A stretch of 64,000 nucleotides of DNA from an uncultured Bacteroides sp. (GTDB taxonomy: Bacteria > Bacteroidota > Bacteroidia > Bacteroidales > Bacteroidaceae), in contig NZ_OY780936.1 of the NCBI RefSeq assembly GCF_963675905.1, forward strand, positions 2,365,946 through 2,429,945. The letters are read 5' to 3'. Below are positions 8,959 to 16,639 of this stretch, one piece after another. The position numbers were made by a program, and so were the translations under genes. Under the pieces are notes generated by a model. The model had not been told where the DNA came from. It was given only the letters and a program-made list of their open reading frames with translations, and searched no databases. Position 1 is the first letter of the stretch. The number at the start of each line of letters is the position of its first letter.

Positions 8959-10164
8959 CTATGATTTATGCATCCAGATGGATTGAACCTTTTTGCGGAT
9001 GGCAACAATATTCATGGAAGAGACTACAACAAACAATGTTGTTCCGATAACAACAGCCGGAATAATAGATCCAGCAGCTATTTGTGGGAAGAGAGATGCC
9101 ACAACTCCCATGTAATAGGAACGTGCCCAACCGACCAACAATATTGCCAAAATTAAAACGACGAAGTTAAGTCCTAACGTAAGTATCTGGTATGGCAAGG
9201 CCACTCGTCCAGGGCTATACCCTATTAACAACAAGTTTTCCAGTTTTGTGGTGTTTTTCTGCAATAACAGGTAAATGCTAAGCATCAGAATGTAGAATGA
9301 AAGAACACTGATAAGCAATCCTACTGCCAGCACAATACCGGTAATCAGTTTCAGGAAGTAAGTTGTTTTTCCGGCATCCAGTTTGTTATCTTCAGTTTCA
9401 TACCCTCTTTTCTGGAAGAACTGAGCAATTTTTTCATCGGCAGGGTTATTCACTTCCACAATTAACCGGGATGGCTGCACTTCCTTGTCGGGAGCAAATG
9501 TACTGTTTGCCCAGTTCATAAACTCTTCCGGAACAAGAATGGTATTTAAACGATTAGAGAAGCCTACAATTCGTCCCTTATATTTAGCTATCCGTCCATC
9601 GTTAGCACGGATTACAAGATCCACCTTAATCATTCCCATCAATCCTTCGGATAGTTTAGGAAGACTACGTGCCTGTGCAAAACCAAAGTTGTAAAGGTTG
9701 AGGTAGTTACGAGGGATAATAATTGGAATTGAGTTAGAATTCTTATCGAAATGCCATTTATCAAGACTTACATCAACGTACTCATTGGGTACTGATTCAA
9801 AAAACATCTCTGTGGCAAGTTTAAAGTCTGATTCCTGCATGCCAAATCCGGCTGTTACCGAAAACTGGGAAGGCATAAATGCACCTACGCTCTTTGTAAA
9901 AGACTGAGATTTAATTTCATCAATATCATCTTGTACAAAAGAGTTGTTTGCACCAGCTATTGAGCCAAGCGTACTTATCTTTTTAGTTACGGTTATAAAA
10001 TCTTTCTTTATAAAACTGTCACCTTGAGTAAAAACAGGCGCAATGTCTTTATAAAATTGTACGCTCAATGCTACAATCATCATACCAAATAGATTGGCGA
10101 AGAAAAAGCCACATAACTGGCCCAGGCTTATATGTTGACGAAGAAGTTTCCAAACAAGTTTCAT
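8959..10164 (-). CDS. FtsX-like ABC transporter permease
   Basis: The 401-residue protein has one N-terminal membrane segment (residues ~16-38), a long extracytoplasmic domain (~40-265), and three membrane segments in the last ~135 residues. This is the four-helix MacB/FtsX/LolC layout used for mechanotransmission or lipoprotein and peptide export. Its start overlaps the end of the upstream ATPase gene by 4 bp, so the two subunits are translationally coupled. The substrate cannot be read from sequence. The stop codon abuts the dispersed repeat copy A. Confidence 0.8.
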   Translation of the reverse strand: MKLVWKLLRQHISLGQLCGFFFANLFGMMIVALSVQFYKDIAPVFTQGDSFIKKDFITVTKKISTLGSIAGANNSFVQDDIDEIKSQSFTKSVGAFMPSQFSVTAGFGMQESDFKLATEMFFESVPNEYVDVSLDKWHFDKNSNSIPIIIPRNYLNLYNFGFAQARSLPKLSEGLMGMIKVDLVIRANDGRIAKYKGRIVGFSNRLNTILVPEEFMNWANSTFAPDKEVQPSRLIVEVNNPADEKIAQFFQKRGYETEDNKLDAGKTTYFLKLITGIVLAVGLLISVLSFYILMLSIYLLLQKNTTKLENLLLIGYSPGRVALPYQILTLGLNFVVLILAILLVGWARSYYMGVVASLFPQIAAGSIIPAVVIGTTLFVVVSSMNIVAIRKKVQSIWMHKS

Positions 10165-10805
10165 AGCTTAAATATTTTATTGTAGTTCAACTCAATATGT
10201 TTACCAATAGACGTTACAATAACGCCTGCTCCCTGCTTTTTCACTTCCTGCATTAAAAGGTCACCCATAATCTGACCGTTGGTTTCGTCAAGGTGACTGA
10301 TTGGTTCATCGAGGAATATAAAATCGAAAGGCTGACAAAGGGATCTGATAAACGCCACGCGCTGTTGTTGTCCGAAAGACAGTTTGCCCACTTTGGAATT
10401 ATATTTATCATCTATGCCCATAGCTTCAAACAAAGTCTCAATCTCTTTTTTCGATTTATAGCCGGTAAGGCTATTTTTTAGCTGAATATTTTCGAGAGCT
10501 GTGAGTTCTGAAAAAAGTCTTAGCTCCTGAAAAAGCATACTCAAAGAGTGCTTTCTGATATCTACCCATTTAGAGACAGAAAAATTCCGGATGTTCTCTT
10601 TATCAAAATTAAAAGTTCCCTGATAATCGTTCCGATAGCCATATATATAACTACAGAGCGAAGACTTGCCTGTACCTGAATCCGCTTCTATCAGATAAAT
10701 TTCTCCTTTGCGGAACTCCAGATTTTTTTTCCAGACTTCGGAAACAATTGATTCGCGTTCGGCAAACACATTAGGTAGAGTCTGCTGTAAGTTAATGTTA
10801 TTCAT
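10161..10805 (-). CDS. ABC transporter ATP-binding protein
   Basis: The 214-residue ATPase has a Walker A-like DSGTGKSS (residues ~40-47), a signature motif LSFGQQQRVAFIRSL, and a Walker B FIFLDEPISHLD. It lacks added domains, as expected for MacB/LolD-type ATPases that pair with an FtsX-like permease. It overlaps the permease gene by 4 bp and lies 26 bp after the DUF4836 gene, so an operon of DUF4836, ATPase and permease is likely. Confidence 0.85.
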   Translation of the reverse strand: MNNINLQQTLPNVFAERESIVSEVWKKNLEFRKGEIYLIEADSGTGKSSLCSYIYGYRNDYQGTFNFDKENIRNFSVSKWVDIRKHSLSMLFQELRLFSELTALENIQLKNSLTGYKSKKEIETLFEAMGIDDKYNSKVGKLSFGQQQRVAFIRSLCQPFDFIFLDEPISHLDETNGQIMGDLLMQEVKKQGAGVIVTSIGKHIELNYNKIFKL

Positions 10806-10831
10806 TGATGCAATTCAATTTAAAATCAGTT

Positions 10832-12367
10832 CTAACCAAACACTTTCTTTAATCCTGTGATAAGTTGCTTCAGAACATTTTCGTTTTTATTCTTAAAATA
10901 GATATTAACCACACTCTTTTGATCGTCTTTATTATATGCCTCAGCATAAGAGAATCCGGCAAGGATAGATTGAGCCATATTTCCCTGTGATCCGAAACGT
11001 CCAAATGCATTGCTCACCATTGGCAGTTTCATTATATTATCCATATCCAGAACAAAGTAACCCTTTGCATCACTCTTTATATTTTCGTACTTAGCATTTG
11101 CCAGTGAATTGGCAACTTCCTTACCTATATTCTTATAGAGATTATCATCATTCGTGAGATAGAAATAATTACCTCTTACTCCAAAACGGATTGGAGAAGG
11201 AAGCATGGCACTCTTTACCACATATTCATTCTTGCCGGAAGTGGCAACAGTCATACCAACTTCGTCGAAATCTTTTTTAAATGCGTAAACAATTCCTGCA
11301 GCCGAAGGATCACTAACCTCGGCATACGCCAATAAAGAAGGAGTTCCATTTGCACTAACGTTTGTTACAGCAATAGCAACATCTCCTTTTAATGAGTTTA
11401 CACTCTTCTTCAAATCAAATCCGGGAGTTAGACGAGAATCTCTTACCATATTCTTAAACTCGGCCCCACTCATTAACATATCATACAGCTTATCACCTTT
11501 TACATTCATGGAAAGGTAAGCCAGAGAGGAAGCAGGAATACGTTTAAGGAAAGTATGGTTAATCTTTCCACCCATATCGGATTGCTTCTTAATGTATGCT
11601 TTTAAAGATTCATTGTCTGTATAATACTCACCTTCCATAGTAACCTTTCCATTCTCGAAATTAATCTGGGCAAGCACCATCATTTGGCGCATGTCAGCAT
11701 CTTCGGGAAGTCCCATACTCATGGACATAGATGTAAGCTGAGGCAGTGAAGCAAAAGATCCGTAGAGCCCGATATCACTTTTCTTCTCAATCATCTTTTG
11801 AAAACCCTTATTCGAAGCGATACTTACTCCTTCTGTATTATGCATCATTTTTTCAACCATCTCTTTCACCGGCAAAGAACGGGCATTACTAGTCTCCAGT
11901 ACAACCAAAGTACTTTCATCGAAAGCACAGATTCCATATCCACGAAGTATTGCCGATGAAAAGTCACCATTTCTCTCAACTGCATCACAGATCCCTTCAT
12001 TCTGCATCAGTTCGAAAGCATCTTCCAGTTTATCCTGATCGGATACTTTAAACAAAACAGCAGGCTTATCTTCCGGTGTAAGGAAAAAATAGGCTTTATT
12101 CTCGAGGGATAAACCGGCCTCTGAAGGATTTTGAACCATCTTTGCCAGTTTTTCATTATTCAAAGAGGCTGTAAGGTTCTTCATTATAGATTCCTTATTA
12201 TCCATCAAGCCACTTTTCTTAATGATTGACTGAATATCAAATGATACAACCAGTGAAGCATTAGAAGGAATAACTCTTGTATACTCTTTACCTTTAGAAC
12301 AAGAGCCCAGTATCAGTACTGCAATCAACAGCACAGATAAGCGGAAAAAGAATTTTGTTTTATTCAT
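10832..12367 (-). CDS. DUF4836 family lipoprotein
   Basis: The 511-residue protein carries a lipoprotein signal peptide (lipobox LGSC, C23), then the opening YTRVIPSNASLVVSFD that I associate with the Bacteroidales DUF4836 family. The family is of unknown function and usually exported. The gene lies between rsmE upstream (15 bp) and the ABC ATPase downstream (26 bp), in the same direction, which suggests cotranscription and perhaps a link to the transporter; that link is inference only. Confidence 0.75.
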   Translation of the reverse strand: MNKTKFFFRLSVLLIAVLILGSCSKGKEYTRVIPSNASLVVSFDIQSIIKKSGLMDNKESIMKNLTASLNNEKLAKMVQNPSEAGLSLENKAYFFLTPEDKPAVLFKVSDQDKLEDAFELMQNEGICDAVERNGDFSSAILRGYGICAFDESTLVVLETSNARSLPVKEMVEKMMHNTEGVSIASNKGFQKMIEKKSDIGLYGSFASLPQLTSMSMSMGLPEDADMRQMMVLAQINFENGKVTMEGEYYTDNESLKAYIKKQSDMGGKINHTFLKRIPASSLAYLSMNVKGDKLYDMLMSGAEFKNMVRDSRLTPGFDLKKSVNSLKGDVAIAVTNVSANGTPSLLAYAEVSDPSAAGIVYAFKKDFDEVGMTVATSGKNEYVVKSAMLPSPIRFGVRGNYFYLTNDDNLYKNIGKEVANSLANAKYENIKSDAKGYFVLDMDNIMKLPMVSNAFGRFGSQGNMAQSILAGFSYAEAYNKDDQKSVVNIYFKNKNENVLKQLITGLKKVFG

Positions 12368-12382
12368 AGCTAATATATAATT

Positions 12383-13081
12383 TTATTGATTCATCAGGTT
12401 CATAGTATGGCACGCCACCAAGGCTGCAGTTTCAGTACGTAACCGGGATTTTCCAAGACTGATTGGCTGGAAACCTTTTGAGAGCGCCTTTTCAACTTCT
12501 TCCGGACTAAAGTCTCCTTCCGGACCAATCAGTACTACTGCATCTTCTCCCTTTCGGAGAACATCTTTCAATAAAGGTTTCTCACCCTCGTAACAATGTG
12601 CAATAAACTTCTGTCCGGGGAAATCACGGGAAACAAATTTATCGAAATCAGTCATTTCATTTAAAACGGGGAGGTTTGCTTTAAGCGACTGTTTAATAGC
12701 AGAAACAAGAATTTTTTCAATCCGTTCCGCCTTTATCACTTTCCTTTCCGAAAAACGACAGTTAAGAAAAGTCAGTTCATCAAAACCTATCTCGGTAGCT
12801 TTCTCTGCAAACCATTCATTACGATCCATGTTTTTAGTGGGAGCCATAGCAATGTGCAAATGGCACGGCCAGAATTTCTCTTGTGGAATTGTTTCTATGA
12901 TAGATACAAAACATTTCTTTCCTGTCGCCAAACTGATTTCGGCTTTATAAAAAGAGCCTTTTCCATCAGTCAACATAATCTCATCACCTTGAGACAATCG
13001 TAATACGCGCAGACAGTGTTGAGCTTCTTCATCAGGTAGCTCATTTTTGACTAAAATGTCAGGAGTATAAAATACATGCAT
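12383..13081 (-). CDS. rsmE: 16S rRNA (uracil-1498-N3)-methyltransferase RsmE
   Basis: The 232-residue length and motifs fit RsmE, a SPOUT-class methyltransferase acting on U1498 of 16S rRNA. The N-terminal PUA-like part holds LTDGKGSFYKAEI. The C-terminal trefoil-knot region holds VLIGPEGDFSPEEVE and SLGKSRLRTETAAL, the S-adenosylmethionine-binding loops. It starts 19 bp after the DUF151 gene, in a run of minus-strand genes. Confidence 0.92.
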   Translation of the reverse strand: MHVFYTPDILVKNELPDEEAQHCLRVLRLSQGDEIMLTDGKGSFYKAEISLATGKKCFVSIIETIPQEKFWPCHLHIAMAPTKNMDRNEWFAEKATEIGFDELTFLNCRFSERKVIKAERIEKILVSAIKQSLKANLPVLNEMTDFDKFVSRDFPGQKFIAHCYEGEKPLLKDVLRKGEDAVVLIGPEGDFSPEEVEKALSKGFQPISLGKSRLRTETAALVACHTMNLMNQ

Positions 13082-13100
13082 TATTATAGGGGTATAATCT

Positions 13101-13676
13101 TTATTGATTTAAACGTTTTTCGTCCTCTTCAAATCGCTTTATTTCATCACGTAGTTCAGAAGCCAGTTCATAATCCTCATCCTTAATAGCCTGTAAAAGA
13201 GATTCTTTTAATGACTCAATTGTTTCACAATACATTTCTGATTCATCTTTTTCTTCTTCTACTTCAGGAATATATCCTTCGGCACTAAGAATTTCTTCAG
13301 TTGTATATATAAGACAGCCAAAACGTAAAGCCAATGCAACAGCATCAGACGTTCTGGAATCTACCTTAAACGATTCTCCATCTTCTTTTTCAAAATAAAG
13401 GTAAGAATAGAATATTCCATCTTTGGCCTTATAAATAAAAACCTGTGTGAGTTTTGTCTGAAGATATTCAGCAAAGGTTACAAATAAATCGTGAGTAAAA
13501 GGACGAGGAGTTGTAAGTCCCTTCAACTTAAGAGCTATTGATTGTGCTTCGATAGAACCAATAATGACAGGCAACTGACGGGGCCCGTTTACTTCTTCTA
13601 AAACTAAGGCGAAAGCATTTGCCTGTAACTGACTGTTGGAAATATTTAATACCCGAAGTTCTACTTTATTATCCAC
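13101..13676 (-). CDS. Bifunctional nuclease (DUF151) family protein
   Basis: The 191-residue protein has the DUF151/BFN core: VLEEVNGPRQLPVIIGSIEAQ-type opening, a THDLFVTF segment, and SRTSDAVALALRFGCLIYT. A C-terminal extension (residues ~145-191) is acidic and helical and resembles a UVR motif (AIKDEDYELASELRDEIKR). In bacteria and plants, relatives have nuclease activity, but the cellular role is unclear. It leads the gene run towards rsmE, and a small RNA candidate sits just upstream. Confidence 0.85.
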   Translation of the reverse strand: MDNKVELRVLNISNSQLQANAFALVLEEVNGPRQLPVIIGSIEAQSIALKLKGLTTPRPFTHDLFVTFAEYLQTKLTQVFIYKAKDGIFYSYLYFEKEDGESFKVDSRTSDAVALALRFGCLIYTTEEILSAEGYIPEVEEEKDESEMYCETIESLKESLLQAIKDEDYELASELRDEIKRFEEDEKRLNQ

Positions 13677-13751
13677 TTTGAATCCAATTTTTGACTATGT
13701 GGCAAATATAGGGATAATTTTGGGATGATGAATCTATTCAAAGGTATTTAT

Positions 13752-13818
13752 AAAAAAAAAGGCTGTCATCACGACAACCCAATCTTTATTAACCTTAAAT
13801 CTAATACCATGAAAAACA
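13752..13818 (-). ncRNA. Candidate small RNA with own promoter and terminator
   Basis: On the minus strand a perfect -7 element TATATTTG (13824-13831) is followed by ~65 nt without a gene. These end in a hairpin (GGTTGTC / GACAGCC, 13773-13779 with 13761-13767, 5-nt loop) and nine T residues (13752-13760). A promoter, short transcript and intrinsic terminator define a small RNA. The same hairpin may end the rlmI-like transcript. The body (ATGGTATTAGATTTAAGG region) resembles intergenic sequence I recall as recurring in Bacteroides genomes, perhaps a paralogous small RNA family such as FopS; this is unverified. Confidence 0.5.
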
Positions 13819-13925
13819 TGATGCAAATATAGAGTAATTATGTTATGTAACATAGCATATCACATAAAACATTCAATATATTAACATATTTTACACGAAA
13901 GTTTCAGATTTTATATTATCAACGC

Positions 13926-15110
13926 TTATTCTACATATAATACTAACCCTTTCAGGTATTCTCCCTCAGGGTGATAAATATTTACCGGATGATCTGCAGG
14001 CTGTGTCAACTGATGCAAGATCTTCACACTTCTACCTGACATTGCCGCCGCTGTAAATACCGCTGTACGGAAATTGTCTTTTGTTACAACCTGCGAACAA
14101 GAGAATGTAAACAATATGCCGCCCGGTTTAATTTTCTCGAAAGCTTTGGCATTTAATTTTTTGTATCCTTGCAAAGCATTATGAAGCGCTGCTCTATGTT
14201 TTGCAAATGCCGGAGGATCGAGAATAATCAAATCATACTGATCTCCCATTCTATCCAGATACTTAAACGCGTCTTCGGCATAAGCTGTATGACGGGCATC
14301 TCCGGGGAAATTAAGCTCCACATTTTTATTAGTCAAGTCAATTGCTTTAGCAGAACTATCTACTGAATGAACCTGATTGGCACCTCCACGCATTGCATAA
14401 AAAGAAAAACCACCTGTATAGCAAAACATATTGAGCACAGAACGGTCTTTTGCATACCTCTCTAACAAAGCACGGTTTTCTCTTTGGTCAACAAAGAATC
14501 CGGTTTTCTGTCCTTTCAGCCAGTCTACATGGAATTTCAATCCATATTCCTGAGCAATATTATCGGAGCTACCACCTTTAATAAAACCATTTTCTTGTCC
14601 TAAATCAGCTTTGAAAGGTAATGTTGTTTCCGACTTATAATATATATTTTCAATCGCATCTCCCATTACTTGAGAAAGAGCACTGGCTATTTCCATACGG
14701 TAAACGTGCATTCCTACTGAATGAGCTTGCATAACAGCTGTTTTGGCATAAACATCAATGATTAACCCAGGAAGATTATCACCCTCACCATGAACCAGTC
14801 TGTATGTATTATTGGTAGGATTACCAGCCAGCCCTATACCTTTTCGTAAGTCGTAAGCAACTTCAAATTTCTTAACCCAGAAATCATGGTTTACCTCTTC
14901 TTGTTTAAAAGAAAGGACTCTTACTGCAATACTTCCCACCTGGAAGTGTCCTAAAGCAATAAACTCCTTTTTTGAAGTATACACATCTACAATTTCACCC
15001 TCTTCCGGTTCTCCCTCGAAGCGACTAATTGCTCCTGAAAAAATCCAGGGATGGAAACGCTTCAGCGATTCTTCTTTCCCCGATTTCAGATAAACTTTTT
15101 TGTAAGCCAT
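13926..15110 (-). CDS. 23S rRNA m5C methyltransferase, RlmI-like
   Basis: The 394-residue protein has an N-terminal PUA domain (residues ~1-75, with RFHPWIFSGAI) and a Rossmann methyltransferase domain. It shows VLNMFCYTGGFSFYA (SAM motif I), LIILDPPAFAKH (motif IV) and FSCSQVV near the C-terminus, where the catalytic cysteine of RlmI sits. RlmI methylates C1962 of 23S rRNA in E. coli. The start codon directly follows the stop of the exonuclease gene (0 bp gap), so DUF5063, exonuclease and this gene form one operon. Confidence 0.85.
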   Translation of the reverse strand: MAYKKVYLKSGKEESLKRFHPWIFSGAISRFEGEPEEGEIVDVYTSKKEFIALGHFQVGSIAVRVLSFKQEEVNHDFWVKKFEVAYDLRKGIGLAGNPTNNTYRLVHGEGDNLPGLIIDVYAKTAVMQAHSVGMHVYRMEIASALSQVMGDAIENIYYKSETTLPFKADLGQENGFIKGGSSDNIAQEYGLKFHVDWLKGQKTGFFVDQRENRALLERYAKDRSVLNMFCYTGGFSFYAMRGGANQVHSVDSSAKAIDLTNKNVELNFPGDARHTAYAEDAFKYLDRMGDQYDLIILDPPAFAKHRAALHNALQGYKKLNAKAFEKIKPGGILFTFSCSQVVTKDNFRTAVFTAAAMSGRSVKILHQLTQPADHPVNIYHPEGEYLKGLVLYVE

Positions 15111-15749
15111 TTATTTTTCTTTTTCTTCAATTACCGGTTCTACTATCTCCTCTTTTACATAATCACCCGTTTGATGCAACTCTTGCAACAAGCTATAAAT
15201 CTTGAGACATGTCCATGCGTCTGTAGCAGCATATAACTGCTGTGACGGACTTAATGTTTCGGCCTCCCAATTAGACAGGCGTTGCGATTTAGATATTTTC
15301 TGACCAAAAAGGATAGCATATATTTTTTGCAGACTCTTATCCTGAATACCGAATGGTTTAACAAATTCCTGCAACTCGATACAATTTTGCTGTTTAAAAG
15401 AGACTCTGCGATGCAAAGCCAGAAAATCGTCCTTCAACGAGAGTCCGACTTTTACAATTGAAGGATTCTCCAGCAAATCAATCAGTACTTTAGGAAATCC
15501 TATCAGGTTTAAGCGAAACAGGAAGCAATGAGTATCTGTAGCAACCTGCAGCAAAGAGACTTTATGTGATTTTCCCTTAACAAAAGACGGCTTTGTTTCG
15601 CTGTCAATTCCCAGTACAGCATACTTATTTAAAAATTCAATAGCACGCTCAGCATCTTTTTCAGTACAAATCATTATAATTTTGCCTTCGAAAATTGCTT
15701 TCGGCATTTCTGAGATATCGTCTTTTGTTATAGTTCTTTTTACAATCAT
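15111..15749 (-). CDS. RNase D-like 3'-5' exonuclease
   Basis: The 212-residue protein is a single DEDD exonuclease domain: GIDSETKPSF (ExoI, D-x-E), VKVGLSLKDDFLAL (ExoII region) and YAATDAWTCLKIY (ExoIII). It lacks the HRDC domains of full RNase D, as is usual for the short Bacteroidetes form. It overlaps the DUF5063 gene by 4 bp and abuts the rlmI-like gene, which suggests a role in RNA processing, though DNA substrates cannot be excluded. Confidence 0.85.
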   Translation of the reverse strand: MIVKRTITKDDISEMPKAIFEGKIIMICTEKDAERAIEFLNKYAVLGIDSETKPSFVKGKSHKVSLLQVATDTHCFLFRLNLIGFPKVLIDLLENPSIVKVGLSLKDDFLALHRRVSFKQQNCIELQEFVKPFGIQDKSLQKIYAILFGQKISKSQRLSNWEAETLSPSQQLYAATDAWTCLKIYSLLQELHQTGDYVKEEIVEPVIEEKEK

Positions 15750-16333
15750 AATACTTCGTTCAACTTTTCATCATCATCAATTTCGTCTTCAGCTTCATCT
15801 TTATTATCAGCATTATACTTCACATCGTGCAAGGCTCTCAAAGTATTAACTAATTTTTGTCCCCAATATAAAGCAAAATGTTCTTTGCAAATAGCCAATG
15901 AGTCATGCATTGTTTCATTATATCCCAATTGAAAAACAAAAATAAAATCCTTCAAGTCCTGATAAATATCAGCTAAATCCTCTGATATGCATTTTTTTAT
16001 AGGAGTGTCGCTATAAGCCATTTCAGGAAGAAAGACTTCAAGATAGTCATCCTTTTCCCTTAATACATAAGCTACATTCATACGCATCAATTCATAAATT
16101 TCCTCAGTAACATATGTCTCCGGAGCTTCATCTCCAACCATTTCACATTCGGGCAATAATGATGCTTTAAGATAAAGCAATGGCAATATTTTTAGAGTGG
16201 TATCAACAAAAGAACTTCGCTTTGCACTTTCCGCACGTTCCAGATAAGCACAAAGTTCAGCTGCCACTGTTACAAATTCTACAACATCTCTGCTGAATAT
16301 CACTTGATGATTATTTTCCATACAACTTTTCAA
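15746..16333 (-). CDS. DUF5063 domain protein
   Basis: The 195-residue protein matches the DUF5063 pattern recalled from Bacteroidales: helical, with VEFVTVAAELCAYLE early, LKILPLLYLKASLLP and a conserved LADIYQDLKDFIFVFQ. The last 20 residues are strongly acidic (DEAEDEIDDDE). No signal peptide. Function unknown; cotranscription with an exonuclease and an rRNA methyltransferase hints at RNA metabolism. The first ATG of the frame encodes MKSCMENN, and a second ATG four codons later is also possible. Confidence 0.7.
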   Translation of the reverse strand: MKSCMENNHQVIFSRDVVEFVTVAAELCAYLERAESAKRSSFVDTTLKILPLLYLKASLLPECEMVGDEAPETYVTEEIYELMRMNVAYVLREKDDYLEVFLPEMAYSDTPIKKCISEDLADIYQDLKDFIFVFQLGYNETMHDSLAICKEHFALYWGQKLVNTLRALHDVKYNADNKDEAEDEIDDDEKLNEVL

Positions 16334-16486
16334 TTAAGCCGCAAAGTTAACAAAAAAGGAGTAATCCAACTGCAAATCAATGTATTTTAACGTGAAATGT
16401 AAGTACAATACGCCTTTTAGTAATCTGAGAGATACAAACCAGTAATATGACGATAAACTTTTATTCTAAACCAAAAAGCATCATCT

Positions 16487-16534
16487 TGTACAATAAAACT
16501 ATTTATTTTGTACAAAATACATAGTTTTTCTACA
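16487..16534. repeat. Second TGTACA array, 22-bp spacing
   Basis: TGTACA occurs at 16487-16492 and 16509-16514, exactly 22 bp apart, the second within ATTTTGTACAAAAT. A degenerate TCTACAAAA follows at 16529. The sites lie ~130-150 bp from the starts of both divergent genes (DUF5063 and ftsK). The motif and period match the four-unit array at 8599-8670. The rest of the ~300-bp gap is A+T-rich with no other clear feature apart from the ftsK -7 element. Confidence 0.55.
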
Positions 16535-16601
16535 AAACATTCATATTATTATTTTGCTAAATTTTTATTTGATTCTTAATCTACAACTAATGTTATTTTA
16601 T

Positions 16602-16609
16602 TATTTTTG
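16602..16609 (+). promoter_or_regulatory. -7 promoter element of ftsK
   Basis: TATTTTTG matches TAnnTTTG and lies 30 bp before ATG 16640. This makes the in-frame TTG at 16607, which lies inside the promoter, an unlikely start. No convincing -33 element is seen at 19-21 bp. Confidence 0.5.
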
Positions 16610-16639
16610 CAGAATCAAACAATAAAAATAAAATTCTTA

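Noticed and set aside
9940-9950. Further TTGTACAAAA sites, as within the ABC permease gene
   Set aside because: Isolated TGTACA hits inside coding genes lack the 22-bp partner and are expected by chance in this composition.
16607-16639. Upstream TTG start for ftsK
   Set aside because: The TTG is part of the -7 promoter element, and ATG 16640 begins the family-typical MAKKK.
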